Shown here piece after piece: positions 28,401 through 38,853 of a DNA stretch of 64,000 nt (positions within the stretch are counted from its first letter, which is position 1; every line of letters starts with the position of its first letter). The position numbers and the translations under genes are program-made. Below the pieces are notes generated by a model. The model was not told where the DNA came from, ran no database searches, and saw nothing but the letters and a program-made list of their open reading frames with translations. The stretch is from Pipra filicauda (lineage: Eukaryota > Chordata > Aves > Passeriformes > Pipridae). Location: positions 3,162,001-3,226,000 of the forward strand of contig NW_024104332.1 of NCBI RefSeq assembly GCF_003945595.2, in the 5' to 3' direction.

Positions 28401-31400
28401 GCACTGAACTTCCACCAGTGCTACTGGTGAGCATTACACAGCAGGCACAGCCAAGGAGCCAACCATAATAAGAAAGAACAGGGATCTGACACATCCTTCA
28501 AACTCCTAAGATTCACTCCCTGCTCTTCCCACCACCGACAGCCTCCTCCCCTGGAGCAGGCTGCAAACATTTTGGAAGCCTGGGGCTCTCTAGAAAACTT
28601 TCCTGTGTTTGTGTAATGCTCAGTATCCATGGCCACTAGTTAATTAGAGCTTTTGGGGCTTTTTAATGTTAATTTTAAGAACAGGGACTTAGCCACAGCT
28701 AGAGGGAGGGGAAGAAAACAAAACAGTTAATGAGTTCCATAAATATTAACACAACTGATTCCCATAATCTGGCAGAAGGCGCTCACAACATGGAAAGGGT
28801 TCGTCTCCAGAAGGGAAGTCAAAGCACTGGAAATAGTGCAAGTTTCAGAGTTTCAGACACTCATTTACCGCTTTTAAATTAACTGCATTGACTTTAATTA
28901 AAGTGGAGCTTCCTACAGCTATTCTCACAGCACAGACAAATTGTTACAGTAACTTTAAGCAGTGTGGATTTTTTACCTTTTTTTTTTTTTTTTTTTTTTT
29001 TTTAGTTATTATCATTTAAGGCACTGATGTTTTTAGCTTTCAGTAAGATTCTCACTCCAAATTCTCCCAGGAGCTACCCACAGCAGGTCACTGTTCTCTG
29101 TTTCAAGCAGCCCCCACAGCTGTTCACCACTGCTACAGAACTTAGTCAATCTGACTCCTGAATCAAGATCCCACTGACTTTAATTCTCTGGACCAAAGGA
29201 ACAGAAAAACCCTCTGGCTTCAAGGTGAGTTGTTGAAAACTACAGAATCTGTTTGAGGTGTCCTGTAGACTGAGGTCGTGTGACCTCACTGGAGAGGCTT
29301 CCCCTACCACAAACCGCTACCGCAGCTCCTTTCAAACACAGTGCAGTTTTCTAACAGCCTGTTAGAAAACTCACACACCAAATCTGCCCTTAAAAGGTGA
29401 TCTGGCATTGTCAAGATAAGAGCAGCTCCTAATGATGCAGTCAACAAACCAAACAGATTTCAGTTAAAAAGCAAGGGAAAAGGAACTTAAACTGCTACTA
29501 AAGCCATTTACCCAGACATGGTAAATTGCCATCTGTCACTTTATCAAGCTACCAGGATGGCCAACCTTGGGCCTGGGAGAGAGAGTAAAAAATATCACTT
29601 TGCCTGTTTAATCTCTGCCTAGCATTTTCCCTTCCCTGGGAATTTTTCCTTTCTTGCAAATTCTGTTACTAGAGGTTTCAAGGACTTTCACACACAATGT
29701 CAAAAGCAACACCAGCTCGTGGAGGGAAATTTGCCATTTGAGCAGGGACCTGCATGCCCACTCCTGGGACACATCCTTGACCTGTGCGGGTGACACGAAG
29801 GAAGACAGACATCTTGCAGAAGGTACAGGGTGGAGGAGGGGAGCTAAAGCAGGAATTCCCAGCTCAAATGCAAAGCTGCTCCTCCCAGATCCACGCGCCA
29901 ACCAGGTATTTTCAAAGACGTTAAAATGATTTCAGTGCAACAGCACCAAGGGCATCGCCAGCAGGCTACCTCCCGACACCAGCTTCAGGGAGAGCACCTC
30001 ACCACTCCCAAAATCCACACAGACCAAAGCTTAGGCAGTTGATAACAAAGACAGACAGAGCAGGAACGCCTTGTCATTTTGGACTGGCGCCGCACGTCAC
30101 ACTCCACGCGCACGTCGGAGGTGCTGCAGCAGCTCCTCACACAGGCTGCTCACTGCCATCCTCAAGAGTGTGGAGCAACCTGCTTACACCCCTTTCCATC
30201 TGAGGGGTGTTACGGTGGGGAACAGCTTGGGGAAGGCGTTCTGCACAAAACAAACATAAGACAGGCGTGACAGCTGCCAGCACGGAATGGAAAACTGAAG
30301 AAAAGCAACAGCAGCAGAACTGTGAGGATCCAGCAGCTTTCCACACCAGGGATGTGCTGAATGACCAGCACAAGCAGATTTAAAAATTCCCCAAACATGC
30401 AATAAGAAAAAGCAGAAAATGCTTAGAACTAATATTCAGAAAGAGTGCATTCGTTAAAACAAACAGGTTTGTTTTTTTTTTAATCCTTCTATTGTTAAAC
30501 ACCCCATTATGCCAGCAGAGGGGAAAAACCCAAAATGCAAACAAAGAGGAAGGTGATCAGGGATGAGGATTAAAGAGGAGGAGCCATAATATTTAAGGCA
30601 ACAAACAAGCAGAAATGCAATGAACAGACAGGAATAAATTACAGGACACAAAGATTTGCACCCTGTCAAGAGCTCCTGAAGAGTAAAGGGAGCCTGGCCA
30701 TATCTGCAGTTCTGCCAGCAACACGAAAGTGGATCCACTGCAAGGGTAACCACGAGTCCAGACACTGCAGGAACAGCAATACTGTCAGAGGGATCTCACA
30801 GGGATTCTGGTACATCACCCATAAAAAAAAGGAAAACAAACCCAAAACAGGACAGCAAATCATATTGCATGAAGTTAATGCAGGACCACAATGCCAACCA
30901 ACCACAGCTTCTCTGCTTCTCTCTGACGCTTCAAAAAGAGGAAATAAATTGGACAAACGGGTGCAGAGCCCAAGCAGAAGGAAGCAGATAATGTGACAGA
31001 CCCAGCAGATATGGAACTTCTGAGCAGAAGCTGAGGTGCAAACCAGAGAGGCACAGTCAGTGACGCTGCAGAGGGAGGCTTGGTAACAAAAGGAACTCGC
31101 AGAGAACCTCAGAAAGGGGGAAAGCAAGGCTGTACACAGCCTGGAGACTTTAGAAATTCTATTCACTGCTGTCAGGTTCCTGCCCGGTCTGATTTTATTC
31201 TCTCCTATCTCCACATCTCTTCAGGAGGATAAGGGAATTCCTTGTCAGATGCTCAGTAATTTCACTGCTCTACTCCCCTCTGTGCCACTGACAGAGGATC
31301 CCATGCCACAAGACAGTCCTGGACTTCAGACCACAACCTCTGTCCAGGCTGATGTCCTACAGGACTCCATGCCCCACACCTTGGTACAGAACCACAGACT

Positions 31401-34400
31401 CACAGAGTGATTTGGGATGGAAGAAACCTTCGGAGAGCATCTAGTCCAACCTGCCTTTCATTTGTCACTAGACCAGGTTGCTCCAAGCCCCACCCCCATC
31501 CAAAATGGCCTTGAACACTTCCAAGGATGAGGCAGCCACAGCTTCTCTGGGCAATCTGTGCCAGGGCCTCACCACTCTCACTCTTTATGTCCAATCCAAA
31601 CCTACCCTCTGGTACACCTTATGGTCTCTTGAAAGACCAATAACAGGTCCAGGACCAGGGGAAGCAAATGGTTTTAATCCACATTTCACATTTTCCTGGT
31701 TCACCAGTGGCACAGGGGGAGCTAGAGAATCTGCAGGAAAAGCTACTCAGGCCACAAACTCAGAAATCAGGATGAAAAGCTAAGGTTTCACTAGCAATTA
31801 TGAACTTGCTGCTGTTGCACTTCTGCTTTCTCAACAACACAGCTTGTCACAGTTCCCTTCTGGAGTAGCTGAAAATAAAGCAGGAAGCTACCAGTCCAGT
31901 TGTTCATATCACTCCACAGCTGGTTCATCATCTACTCCAAAAAAAGAGACTTTCACAGGCAACTGGTTTGCCAGAGCCATGCCTGAACAGGCCCTCGCTT
32001 CAATGAGCAAACACTGAGGAAGCAAAGCTAAAGAAAACAAACAAACAAGAAAAAGCAGCAGCAATCCCCTATATGACAGGCCATTATTTCTGACTTGGTA
32101 GGAAACATTTAATTCCCATGCTACAGAGGCTCACCCAGATGAGATTTATTCACTCCCATGAGTCACAGAGGTCCCTGCCCGGATTAGATTATGGCAAAGC
32201 CTTTGAATTTATATTACGTCAGTGGCTAAGTAAACTACCCTGATAGGAAACAATCACCGAGCAAGGAAGTAACTCATGGACTGAACTCCAGCGCTCACAG
32301 GGATGGCACTGGCTTTTGTTACCTATGTGTGTGTGGAAATCATCTGGAATTTGGCATTAACACGAGCTAATGATTAAAGATAAAAAGCAGAGAAGGGGAA
32401 AGTAGTGGCAGCAGGTCTTTTTCACAGCACGACACAGCTCAGAGCTCCTGCATTAAAATACTTTCCGTTTTAGACCACTGGCTTTTTATGTAACACAATG
32501 CAAGACTCACCTACAATCAATTCCATTTTGGTGACATTTTTTGTTACAGTTCCACCCTCTCCTTCTCATGCCACAAGGATTACTGATGCCAGAACAGCCT
32601 GATGAGCTGGTACCTCACACTAATAAGCACGCTGAATCAGCCTTGTGTCCAAGGGAAACAACAGACCATTACCAAGAGCAACAGATACTTCCAAAGGGCA
32701 CCCTGGATTCACCAGCAACCCCCAGAAAAACAAGGTCTTTGGCTGGCAAGAAACAACACCCCAGTTTATCCTCCCAGAACAAGGGGCCTCTTTCCATCTC
32801 CTTTCAGCACCAGCACACACAACCACTCGTGTTAAATGAGATGTTAACCCTGCCAGAGACACTGAACTTTCCAACTTACACATCGTGTCTCCCCCTGTTC
32901 CCTCAGAATAACCACAGCCAAAAGCTGGTCACTTACAAACTGGGGAAAACTAAGGGGAAATAATGTAGAGAGAGAGGTGGCCTCCCTTATTGACAACCAC
33001 AGATGACAGCCCCCAAGCCCCACCACGACGATTCCTTGGTTTCCTGCAGGATTGTATCCCTTTGGCTCTGGGACATCAAAGCAGGTCTTCCAGATGAAGC
33101 CTTTCATCCCCTGGAAGTAACCATGCTCTGCTGTTGTTTAGTTAGCCTCTGTGATGTTACACATAGCATTGAATAGCTGTGTGTGTCATGGATTTATTTT
33201 CAGGGCATAACAGTGCTCTCCATATCATTCTCTTTTCCTCCCACTCCCCAGCAGCCAATTTGCTTTTCTGGCCACTGTTGAGCTCCAAGTTGACATCTTC
33301 CAAAATTTAATCCAATTCCAAGCGCTTCCTCAGCCTAAATTTTATTTGGAAGAGAGTCACAGCACAAGGCCAGATCGAAACACAAAACACACAGGTATCA
33401 GCAGTCTTGGATAATCTTTGATAAATCTTGGACGACGTGAGGCACACACGCAGATAGAGGACAAACATACCTGCTTTCTCAACTGCCACACAGCATCCTT
33501 GGCAGAAAAAAAAAATCTTCTCTAGCTATGAAAAGCACATGAGATAGAGTGAGCCCACCTACAGTCTGCCAACTTGACCTTCTCAGAGCTTGAAAAGCAA
33601 GTGGGAGAGAAGCACGCTTTTGTCTTGCTATTAAATCTTAAAATAGCAATGTGTAGGAGAATCCTACCCTCCTGCCCTGTGCACTAAGCTGAGGGGGAAG
33701 GGAAGAATGGGGTGGAGGAAAGGTTGAAGTCAAGCTGAATTTTCTGCTGAACAGGGTCTGAGCTGACCAGAGATGCCAGGAGACAAAGGATGTCTGCCTA
33801 GAATCTCTTTTCTAACTCCAGGCTGTCTGCCATTGTATGCACAGCCTAGTTACAGTTCACTGAATTAACACAAAAAAAATGAATTGATTTCCATAATGAA
33901 AAAGCCTCTACATGGCTCCAGAGTGAGACAAGAAGAAAGGGCACAACAGCTCGGGAGGATGTAAAAAAAATTAATCAAATCACTTTTTGCCTGTTGAAAT
34001 ACAGTTTTGAGCTCCCAAATGAACAGTTATTTTTAGCTGATCATCTGGAAATTGAGAGGGAATACAAAGCATCAGGGTCAGCATCACTGTCTGCAGGAAG
34101 CCAGTACATAGCCTAGAGAGAGGCAGTCAGGCACCACACATCTGCAGCATCAGCACTGCACAGGGACCAGCAGCACGGCTCTATTTATAACCCAGCCGTG
34201 TGCAGCTGCACTCTGCAATGAAGGGCTGGGATTGCAGGCTGCCAGCCCTCAACAACACGCTGCCTGATTTAATTAAAGAGATGGCAATGTGCACATGCAC
34301 ACACAGATGCATACATGTCCCAGAAGAGTTACCAACAGTGAACTCGCTGTTTTGAAAACAATGCATTTCACCAAGGTTACTGTGCAGGCAGCAGGCAAAT

Positions 34401-36990
34401 GTGTCCTCAAACAACCCCTCCACTTCCTCACTCTGCTCTGTGACCAAATATGACCAATAGGCAGCTCACCACTGCTAAGGTAACCACTAGCCCTTGAGTG
34501 GTTACTGGGTTTGTAGCCAGTAACCAGGTAGCCCTGAACCGGAAAACAAAGTCGCTGTAGTATTTATATGCACGAAGAGAAGAAATTCGTTTAGTTTGCA
34601 AACAAGGTATTTGGGAGTCACACACACCTTTGCATCAGGACAGCTTGCTGTGCCATCAGGTTCCATTTAGAGGTGAAACCTGCTTTCACCTCTAGCTCTG
34701 CCTGTCAGCGAGCAGTCAGAGGGAGCATTTCCTTGTTGTGGGACTAGAAATCAAAAGGCTCTATCACGTCCTCCCTGCTCCCACTCTCACTTCCCATACT
34801 CCCTGCGAGCTGGACACTTCTGCCATGAGTCCTTCAGCCAGGGAGCAACAGCAAAGGACAGGAGGAGAAGACGTGCTGCGGTCAGGCTGCAGTGTGTATA
34901 GCACTGTTGGTACACAATGAGCAACTTGCTGACAAAATACTGGGTTACGAATGGCAGCTGCTAGTGAGGCAAAAGCAGCCATAAAGGAAGCTCAGAGATC
35001 AGGTCGCAGCCTGGCCCCTGCTGTCCTCTCAACCCCTGGGAGTCTTTGGCTGCATGAGGACACCCCACAGATAACATGAAGCTAGTTCCCCATCTAGGGA
35101 TCACCAAGCACATCCTTGCTGTTCTGCCTCCACCCCAAACAAAACCAAACCTCTTTTAAAGGTCCTCGCAGGAACATGGGAAGGGATGTTAGGGTTGTAT
35201 TCCCCTGGGCTTGTTCTGACAGTCATGGCAAATACAGTCCCCAGTGTCTTTGCTCACAACCTTATGTGGCACTCATTCAAAATACAACAAACCTGTCCTG
35301 GAGGAAGTGATGCTTCTGGAGTCCAAGTCGAGCTTCTTGACCAGGGTATCAGGGTCAATCTTCAGCCCAGAAAAGACATCAGAAGATGAGAAGTCCCAGT
35401 CCTTATCCAAAAGAAACATTAACCAGGAATCAGTATAAACACGACCAGGCAACATTTAGTTAAAAAATCCCCCCCCCCAAAAAATCAAACCTAACACCAT
35501 CCAGAAGGGGACAGTGGTAGGGAGCAGGTGCCTCTCCTGAGCTGGCAGGGGCAGGTAAGTCACCCCATTGGCCTGCCTGCCCCCCGCCAGGCTCTTCCAC
35601 ACAGAAGGAAGTTTCACAAAGTCTCATTTTGGACTGTTCTGCTCCTAACAGATTTCTGCTTCAACCCGACCTCACCTCACTGAAGTGCATTCAGGAGAGC
35701 TCTCCCAGAAGAGCTTCGAACAGCATCCTTAGGAAACGACAGATTTATTACAGGTACAGAACAATACAGATAAGCAACAAATGAGCAGATTAGGGGATTA
35801 AAGCCTAAAGCGATGGACATTAAGCAGATTCAGTGACTACTAGCAACTCACTAGATCTTTGGCATCATGCTTTAAGCATGCAACGCCTCTAAGTCCTAAG
35901 CTCTGCGGTAGCTACTCTGGTTGGATTAGAAGAATTTATTACTTTAGCCAGCAGTATCTACCAGCACTGACACATAACTTCATAGTGGTATAAACCCAGC
36001 TGTATTTGACACAGGCAATTCCTCCACCCTCACAAGGAAAGCTTAGGCACATAAAAAACATTTACTGCTGTTGTGTTCTTGCTGTGAGGGGGCTAGGGAA
36101 GGCATCCAGCTTTAATCTGAAGTGTGTACTCATAACATAGCTGGGGAAACCAGACACTGTCTGCATCTCCTACATGATTGTGTGTGCAAACTGACAGCTC
36201 CTCTCCACCTGCCCTAACCTAAAATCAAAGAGAACCACTGCAAAATGAGCCAGGCAGCCTCTTCTCTCACCCCTTCTCTCCCAACACTTGTTGGCAATGA
36301 TCCTCACTGCTGCATCCAAGTCACCCCCACTGCAACGCAGCACAGGCACCCTGTCCCCAGCAGCAGGAACAGTGCTGCCACCCCTCTACATCTGTCACCA
36401 CCCTGCGTGGGCTCTCTGCAAGCCTGGGGATCGCAGCTGCTGCTGCGGGGCGGTGACACCCGCCCTGGGGCAGCACGCTGGGCCTCCCACTGCACACAGG
36501 CAGGGCCCGGTGCTGGAGCGCTCCCCGGGCTCCCCCGTTCGGCCTCCTGGCCCGCCGTGCCCGTGTCACACGCTCCCGCGAGGCAGCAGCAGCTGCCCGG
36601 CAGCACCGAGCCCGCAGGAGCAGCACCAAGGGCCCGGCAGGGCTTTCCTAAGCAGGAGCAGCCCTCGGCCCGGCCTGCGGGGCCTGCCCGCCCTTGCCGC
36701 CCACCACCGGCGCCTCCCCGCGGCCGGGCCCGCGGGTCATCCACCGACACCGCGCCAGGGCCCCGCGCTCGGGGCAGCCCCGGGAGCCGGAGGGGCCGAG
36801 CGGGGCTGCGGGACCGGCCCTTCCTGCGGGAGTGGGGACAGGGGTGTCACTGCGGCCCGCGTCTGCCCGCCCGCGGTACCTTCCCGGGGCCGGGGCCCGG
36901 CTCGGACGCGGGGAGCGGCGGCGGGTCCCGGGCGGGCCAGGCCCGGGGGGCGGCGCGGTGCAGCCGCGGGCGCTTGGCTTTCCCCACCAT
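1363..36990 (-). CDS. SLX9: SLX9 ribosome biogenesis factor (FAM207A), 5' three coding exons, gene runs off the left edge
   Basis: SLX9-family proteins act in the nucleolus and nucleus in maturation and export of the 40S subunit (family knowledge). Coding exons on the minus strand are 36990-36880 (residues 1-37), 35401-35293 (38-73 plus one base) and 1431-1363 (to residue 96 plus one base). Phases 0 then 1 join in frame, with donors GTACC, GTTTG and GTGAGT and acceptors ending AAG and TAG. The start ATG sits in a perfect gccgccATGG context. Recognised signatures are the start MVGK; DWDF followed by a [23 protein letters not shown] block in exon 2; and the basic [14 protein letters not shown] block in exon 3, all close to mammalian FAM207A. 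Residues 12-37 are Ala/Pro-rich and poorly conserved. The C-terminal half must lie left of base 1. The head-to-head position with ITGB2 supports the call. The exon 2 donor (CAG/GTTTGT) is the least certain boundary. Confidence 0.9.
1638..1833 (-). mobile_element. CR1 LINE 3' fragment
   Basis: Starts 'agaatcctagaatggtttgg' and continues with the conserved CR1 3' region (ctgccatgggcagggacacc, aggttgctccaagccc). Confidence 0.85.
3709..3726. repeat. (AT)9 microsatellite
   Basis: An uninterrupted AT dinucleotide run in SLX9 intron 2. Confidence 0.9.
5700..5826 (-). mobile_element. CR1 LINE 3' fragment
   Basis: Begins 'agaatcacagaacgggttgg', then 'ctgccatgggcaggtacacc' and 'gaccaggttgttccaag'. 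Confidence 0.85.
6370..6494 (+). mobile_element. CR1 LINE fragment
   Basis: Contains the CR1 phrases 'tttagattagatgttacaaa' and 'cccagagaagctgtggct'. The ends are approximate and the 3' tail is missing. Confidence 0.75.
7072..7215 (+). mobile_element. CR1 LINE 3' end
   Basis: 'catccctggaggtgttcaaa', 'ggttggactcgatctt' and the terminal 'tatgattctatga' mark an intact CR1 3' terminus. Confidence 0.85.
7661..7691. repeat. AT-rich simple repeat
   Basis: 'catatatataaaataaaaaa' followed by 'tatatatattc', flanked on both sides by copies of 'cagatatagg' (7638 and 7691). Confidence 0.7.
8190..8700 (+). mobile_element. CR1 LINE fragment, diverged
   Basis: 'tgctcaacactggtgaggcc', 'tgagacagctgg', 'gagatattcaaaacctga' and a 'gattttatgatta' tail follow CR1 order with many changes. 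The 5' edge is approximate. Confidence 0.75.
9222..9348 (+). mobile_element. Short LTR-derived fragment, 127 bp
   Basis: Begins TGTCCTGGTTCTGGCCAGG and ends AACCACGACA. The first 60 bases match the inverted sequence ending at 46664, including 'aatttttgcagtagcca'. I see no clear target duplication, so it is probably an internally deleted LTR. Confidence 0.6.
10264..10336 (-). mobile_element. CR1 LINE 3' fragment, short
   Basis: 'gcagaatcagaggatggctt', then 'gttggaaggcccttaaagat' and 'cagg'-ending CR1 text. Confidence 0.75.
11122..11680 (+). mobile_element. CR1 LINE 3' end, about 560 bp
   Basis: A continuous CR1 3' region from 'ctctgcactggagtggcctc' to the terminal 'attctatgattctatga'. Remnant open frames (77 and 100 codons) are decayed LINE sequence and 3' region. 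Confidence 0.9.
12261..12713 (-). mobile_element. CR1 LINE 3' fragment, about 450 bp
   Basis: 'tcatggaatcattaaggtt' start, then 'aagcaccacatccacatgcc', 'ccttggagaagagaccaac' and 'ctcagctgctcctcatcc', all in CR1 order. Confidence 0.85.
12983..13670 (-). mobile_element. Solo LTR of an endogenous retrovirus (ERVL-like), 688 bp, with target duplication
   Basis: The element starts TGTGCTGG and ends AGGACA (TG...CA ends) and is flanked on both sides by GGGAG (12978-12982 and 13671-13675), a perfect 5-bp target duplication. Five-base duplications are typical of class III (ERVL) elements. On the minus strand it begins TGTCCTAGTTAGGACA, a short hairpin shared with the remnants at 9222 and 46664, so I read it as minus-oriented. 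It contains degenerate tandem repeats at about 13212-13360. No internal viral genes are present. Confidence 0.9.
13212..13360. repeat. Degenerate tandem repeat inside the solo LTR, unit about 25-30 bp
   Basis: Five to six imperfect units built around 'gcagtctggttgagagtggtgg'-like phrases, for example at 13275-13300, 13301-13325 and 13326-13351. The last two copies are nearly identical. Confidence 0.75.
26038..26086. repeat. Short tandem repeat, unit about 12-20 bp
   Basis: Three copies of 'ctaagcccagc' with short spacers. Confidence 0.75.
26998..27066. repeat. 12-bp minisatellite, unit CCCTCTTATATA
   Basis: Four to five perfect copies in a row, preceded by one diverged copy (cttatttc variant). 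Confidence 0.92.
28978..29003. repeat. Poly-T tract, 26 bases
   Basis: An uninterrupted T run. Read on the minus strand it is a poly-A tail-like tract, but I recognise no retroposed gene next to it. Confidence 0.9.
31391..31605 (-). mobile_element. CR1 LINE 3' fragment
   Basis: 'cacagactcacagagtgatt', 'agaccaggttgctccaagcc' and 'gggcaatctgtgccaggg'. Confidence 0.8.
35293..35401 (-). CDS. SLX9: SLX9 coding exon 2
   Basis: This 109-nt exon carries the most conserved SLX9 segment, from DWDF through [17 protein letters not shown]. It ends one base into a glycine codon that exon 3 completes. Confidence 0.9.
35402..36879. other. SLX9 intron 1, no gene or repeat seen
   Basis: A 1,478-bp intron between exons 1 and 2. 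Its right third belongs to the CpG island. A C-rich run at 35470-35478 lies just outside it, upstream of exon 2 in the minus-strand reading. No transposon ends were recognised. Confidence 0.6.
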
Positions 36991-37330
36991 GGCGGCGCGG
37001 AGCGCGAAGGGGCAGCGCGGCCTGTGCCACGCCCGGGGCCGCCCCCACCGGGGCGGGATCTTCCGGCTGCACCGCCCGCCCCTGGGGCCGCCCCGGGTCC
37101 GGGCACTCGGGAGTGCTCCTCCCTACCCGCCCTGCGCGGGCAGAATTCGGGAAGCGCTCCCTGCCCACTCGTAGCGCTGGGGCGGGATGGCGGCGGCTGA
37201 AGTGTCCGCGCTGTGCCGCCGGCCGCCCGCCGGTGGTTGCCGTGTGGCGAGCGGTGGGGCGGGCAGCCTGCCCGAGGCGGCTCCTGGAGACAGCCAGAGG
37301 GTGTTCAGGTGCTCGCTCGGCGCCCTTGGG
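36420..37330. promoter_or_regulatory. CpG island and promoter of SLX9
   Basis: GC content and CpG density jump here compared with the AT-richer flanks. The island covers SLX9 exon 1 and about 340 bp upstream of its ATG. I see no TATA box near the expected start, as usual for a housekeeping CpG-island promoter. Very long open frames on both strands (up to 369 codons) result from stop codons being rare in GC-rich DNA. A plus-strand ATG in good context at 37187 leaves open a divergent transcript, but the 76-codon frame after it matches nothing I recognise. Confidence 0.75.
36880..36990 (-). CDS. SLX9: SLX9 coding exon 1
   Basis: This 111-nt coding part gives 37 residues starting [13 protein letters not shown] and ending GPGPGK, followed by a GTACC donor. 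It lies inside the CpG island. A 152-codon open frame starting at 37106 overlaps it in another frame and is a GC-rich artefact. Confidence 0.88.
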
Positions 37331-37835
37331 TTGAACCCGGACACTCTGCGACACAGAGCTCTCGGTAGCACCAGCCAGAGACCGGGCTGCCACGGCAGAG
37401 CAGAAAACAGCTCGTAAAACTTCATGCCAGAAATTATTTCTGTAGTTGAAACAGCAGAAAATACCCGGCGAGCCTCCAGGGAGCCCGAACACCTGCCAGT
37501 CATGGGTCCGGGCTGACACCCCAGCGAAGCAACTCGGGCCCCAGCTGCACCTTTCCACACACAGAACGGGGTGAAATGCTAAGCTGCTCCTCTTCCCTCC
37601 AAGGTGAATAAAAAGCTCCAGGCCTGGAGCCACGGTTGTTTTGATCTTAACAAGCCCTGACAGGTGCTCCCTGCTTAATACATCTTCGTTTTCCATGTTC
37701 ACTGCCCTCCCCGTCCTCCTCTGAGCTGTGTTTCCCAGACCTGACACTGGGCCACAGAAGTGCGCAGCTGGTGACCCTCCCTGTGGGTACCAAGAAAATG
37801 AGGGGAGAGGCCTTTGGGAAGGTGCTGGGAAAGAG

Positions 37836-38590
37836 CATAGAATCATAGAATATCCTGAGTTGGAGGGGACTCATGAGGATCATCGAGTCCAACTCCTGAC
37901 CCTGCACAGGACACCCAAAGAATCCCACCACGTGCCCAAGAGCATTGTGTAACCGCTTCTTGAACTCAGTCAGGCTTAGTGCTGTGACCCTGAGGAGCCT
38001 GTTCCAGTGCTCAACCACCCTCTGGGTGAAGAACCTTTTCCTAACATCCAGCCTAAACCTCCCCTGACTCAGCTCCGGCCGTTTCCTCGAGTCCTGTCAC
38101 TGGTCGCAGAGAGCAGAGGTTGCTGCTGCCCCTTGTGAAGATGTTGAAGACCACAATGAGGTCTCCCCTCAGCCTCCTCCAGGATGAACAAACAAACTGA
38201 CCTCAGCTGCTCCTTATAAGCACCTTCACCATCTTTGTTGCCCTCCTTTGGATGCTTTCTGATAGCTTAACGTCTTTCTTATATTGCAGTGCCCAGAACT
38301 GCACACAATATTGAAGTGAGGCCACCCCAGAGCAGAGCAGAGCGAAACTATCCCCTCCCTCGGCTGGCTGGCAGCGCTTTGCCTGACAGCGCCCGGGACA
38401 CCGATGTCCCTCCTGGCTGCCAGGGCACTGCAGACTCGTATTCAACTTGCCCTTGACCAGGACCCCCAGGGCCCTTCCTGCAGATGCTCTCCAGCCTCTC
38501 ATTCCCCGGTCTACACACACAGACAGGGTTGCCCCGTCACAGGTGCAGAATCTGGTGCAGCCCTTGTTAAACTTCATACACTGGTACGTG
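37836..38590 (-). mobile_element. CR1 LINE 3' end, about 750 bp
   Basis: Starts 'agcatagaatcatagaatat' and runs through the CR1 landmarks 'cctgttccagtgctcaacca', 'ggtgaagaaccttttcctaa' and 'agcctcctccaggatgaac'. It is the longest CR1 on this side. Open minus-strand frames of 123 and 170 codons in it are decayed element sequence. Confidence 0.88.
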
Positions 38591-38728
38591 GTCACAATCA
38601 GGTGTACCCCTGTGCAAATACTACAAGGTTGAAAATACAAAATATTTCTGAGGGTGGAGATCCCACAGCTGCCTGAATCCTCTCTTTTAGTTGGAGTATG
38701 TACCTGGGGACACACCTGGGAATCATGG

Positions 38729-38853
38729 AATTACATAATGGTTGAAAGGGACCTTAAAGATCATCTTGTTCCACTCCTCTACCACTAGACCAGGCTGCTC
38801 TGAGCCCCATCCAGCCTGGCCTGGAACACTTCGAGGGATGGGGCATCCACCAG
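38729..38853 (-). mobile_element. CR1 LINE 3' fragment
   Basis: 'aatcatggaattacataatg', 'accactagaccaggctgctc' and 'ccatccagcctggcctgg'. Confidence 0.85.

Larger units (their letters stand above)
1432..35292. other. SLX9 intron 2 (33.9 kb), repeats but no supported gene
   Basis: One very long intron between phase-1 boundaries. It contains the CR1 fragments, the solo LTR, an LTR remnant and the simple repeats listed separately, mostly in its 3' third (1.6-13.7 kb). From 13.7 to 31.3 kb I recognise almost nothing except the 12-bp minisatellite near 27.0 kb and a 26-base T tract near 29.0 kb. The largest open frame (182 codons, minus, 30666-31214) shows no family resemblance. Confidence 0.7.

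Noticed and set aside
28978..29003. Poly-T tract as the tail of a processed pseudogene
   Set aside because: No recognisable coding remnant or target duplication beside it. Left as a simple repeat.
30666..31214. A 182-codon minus-strand frame in the SLX9 intron
   Set aside because: No recognised family, no clear splice or promoter context, and Cys/Leu/Ser-rich composition typical of chance frames. Only a search could revive it.
36245..37846. Open frames of 148-369 codons on both strands
   Set aside because: They lie in a CpG island where stop codons are rare, overlap in several frames, have low-complexity Pro/Arg/Gly/Ala composition, and conflict with the well-supported SLX9 exon 1.
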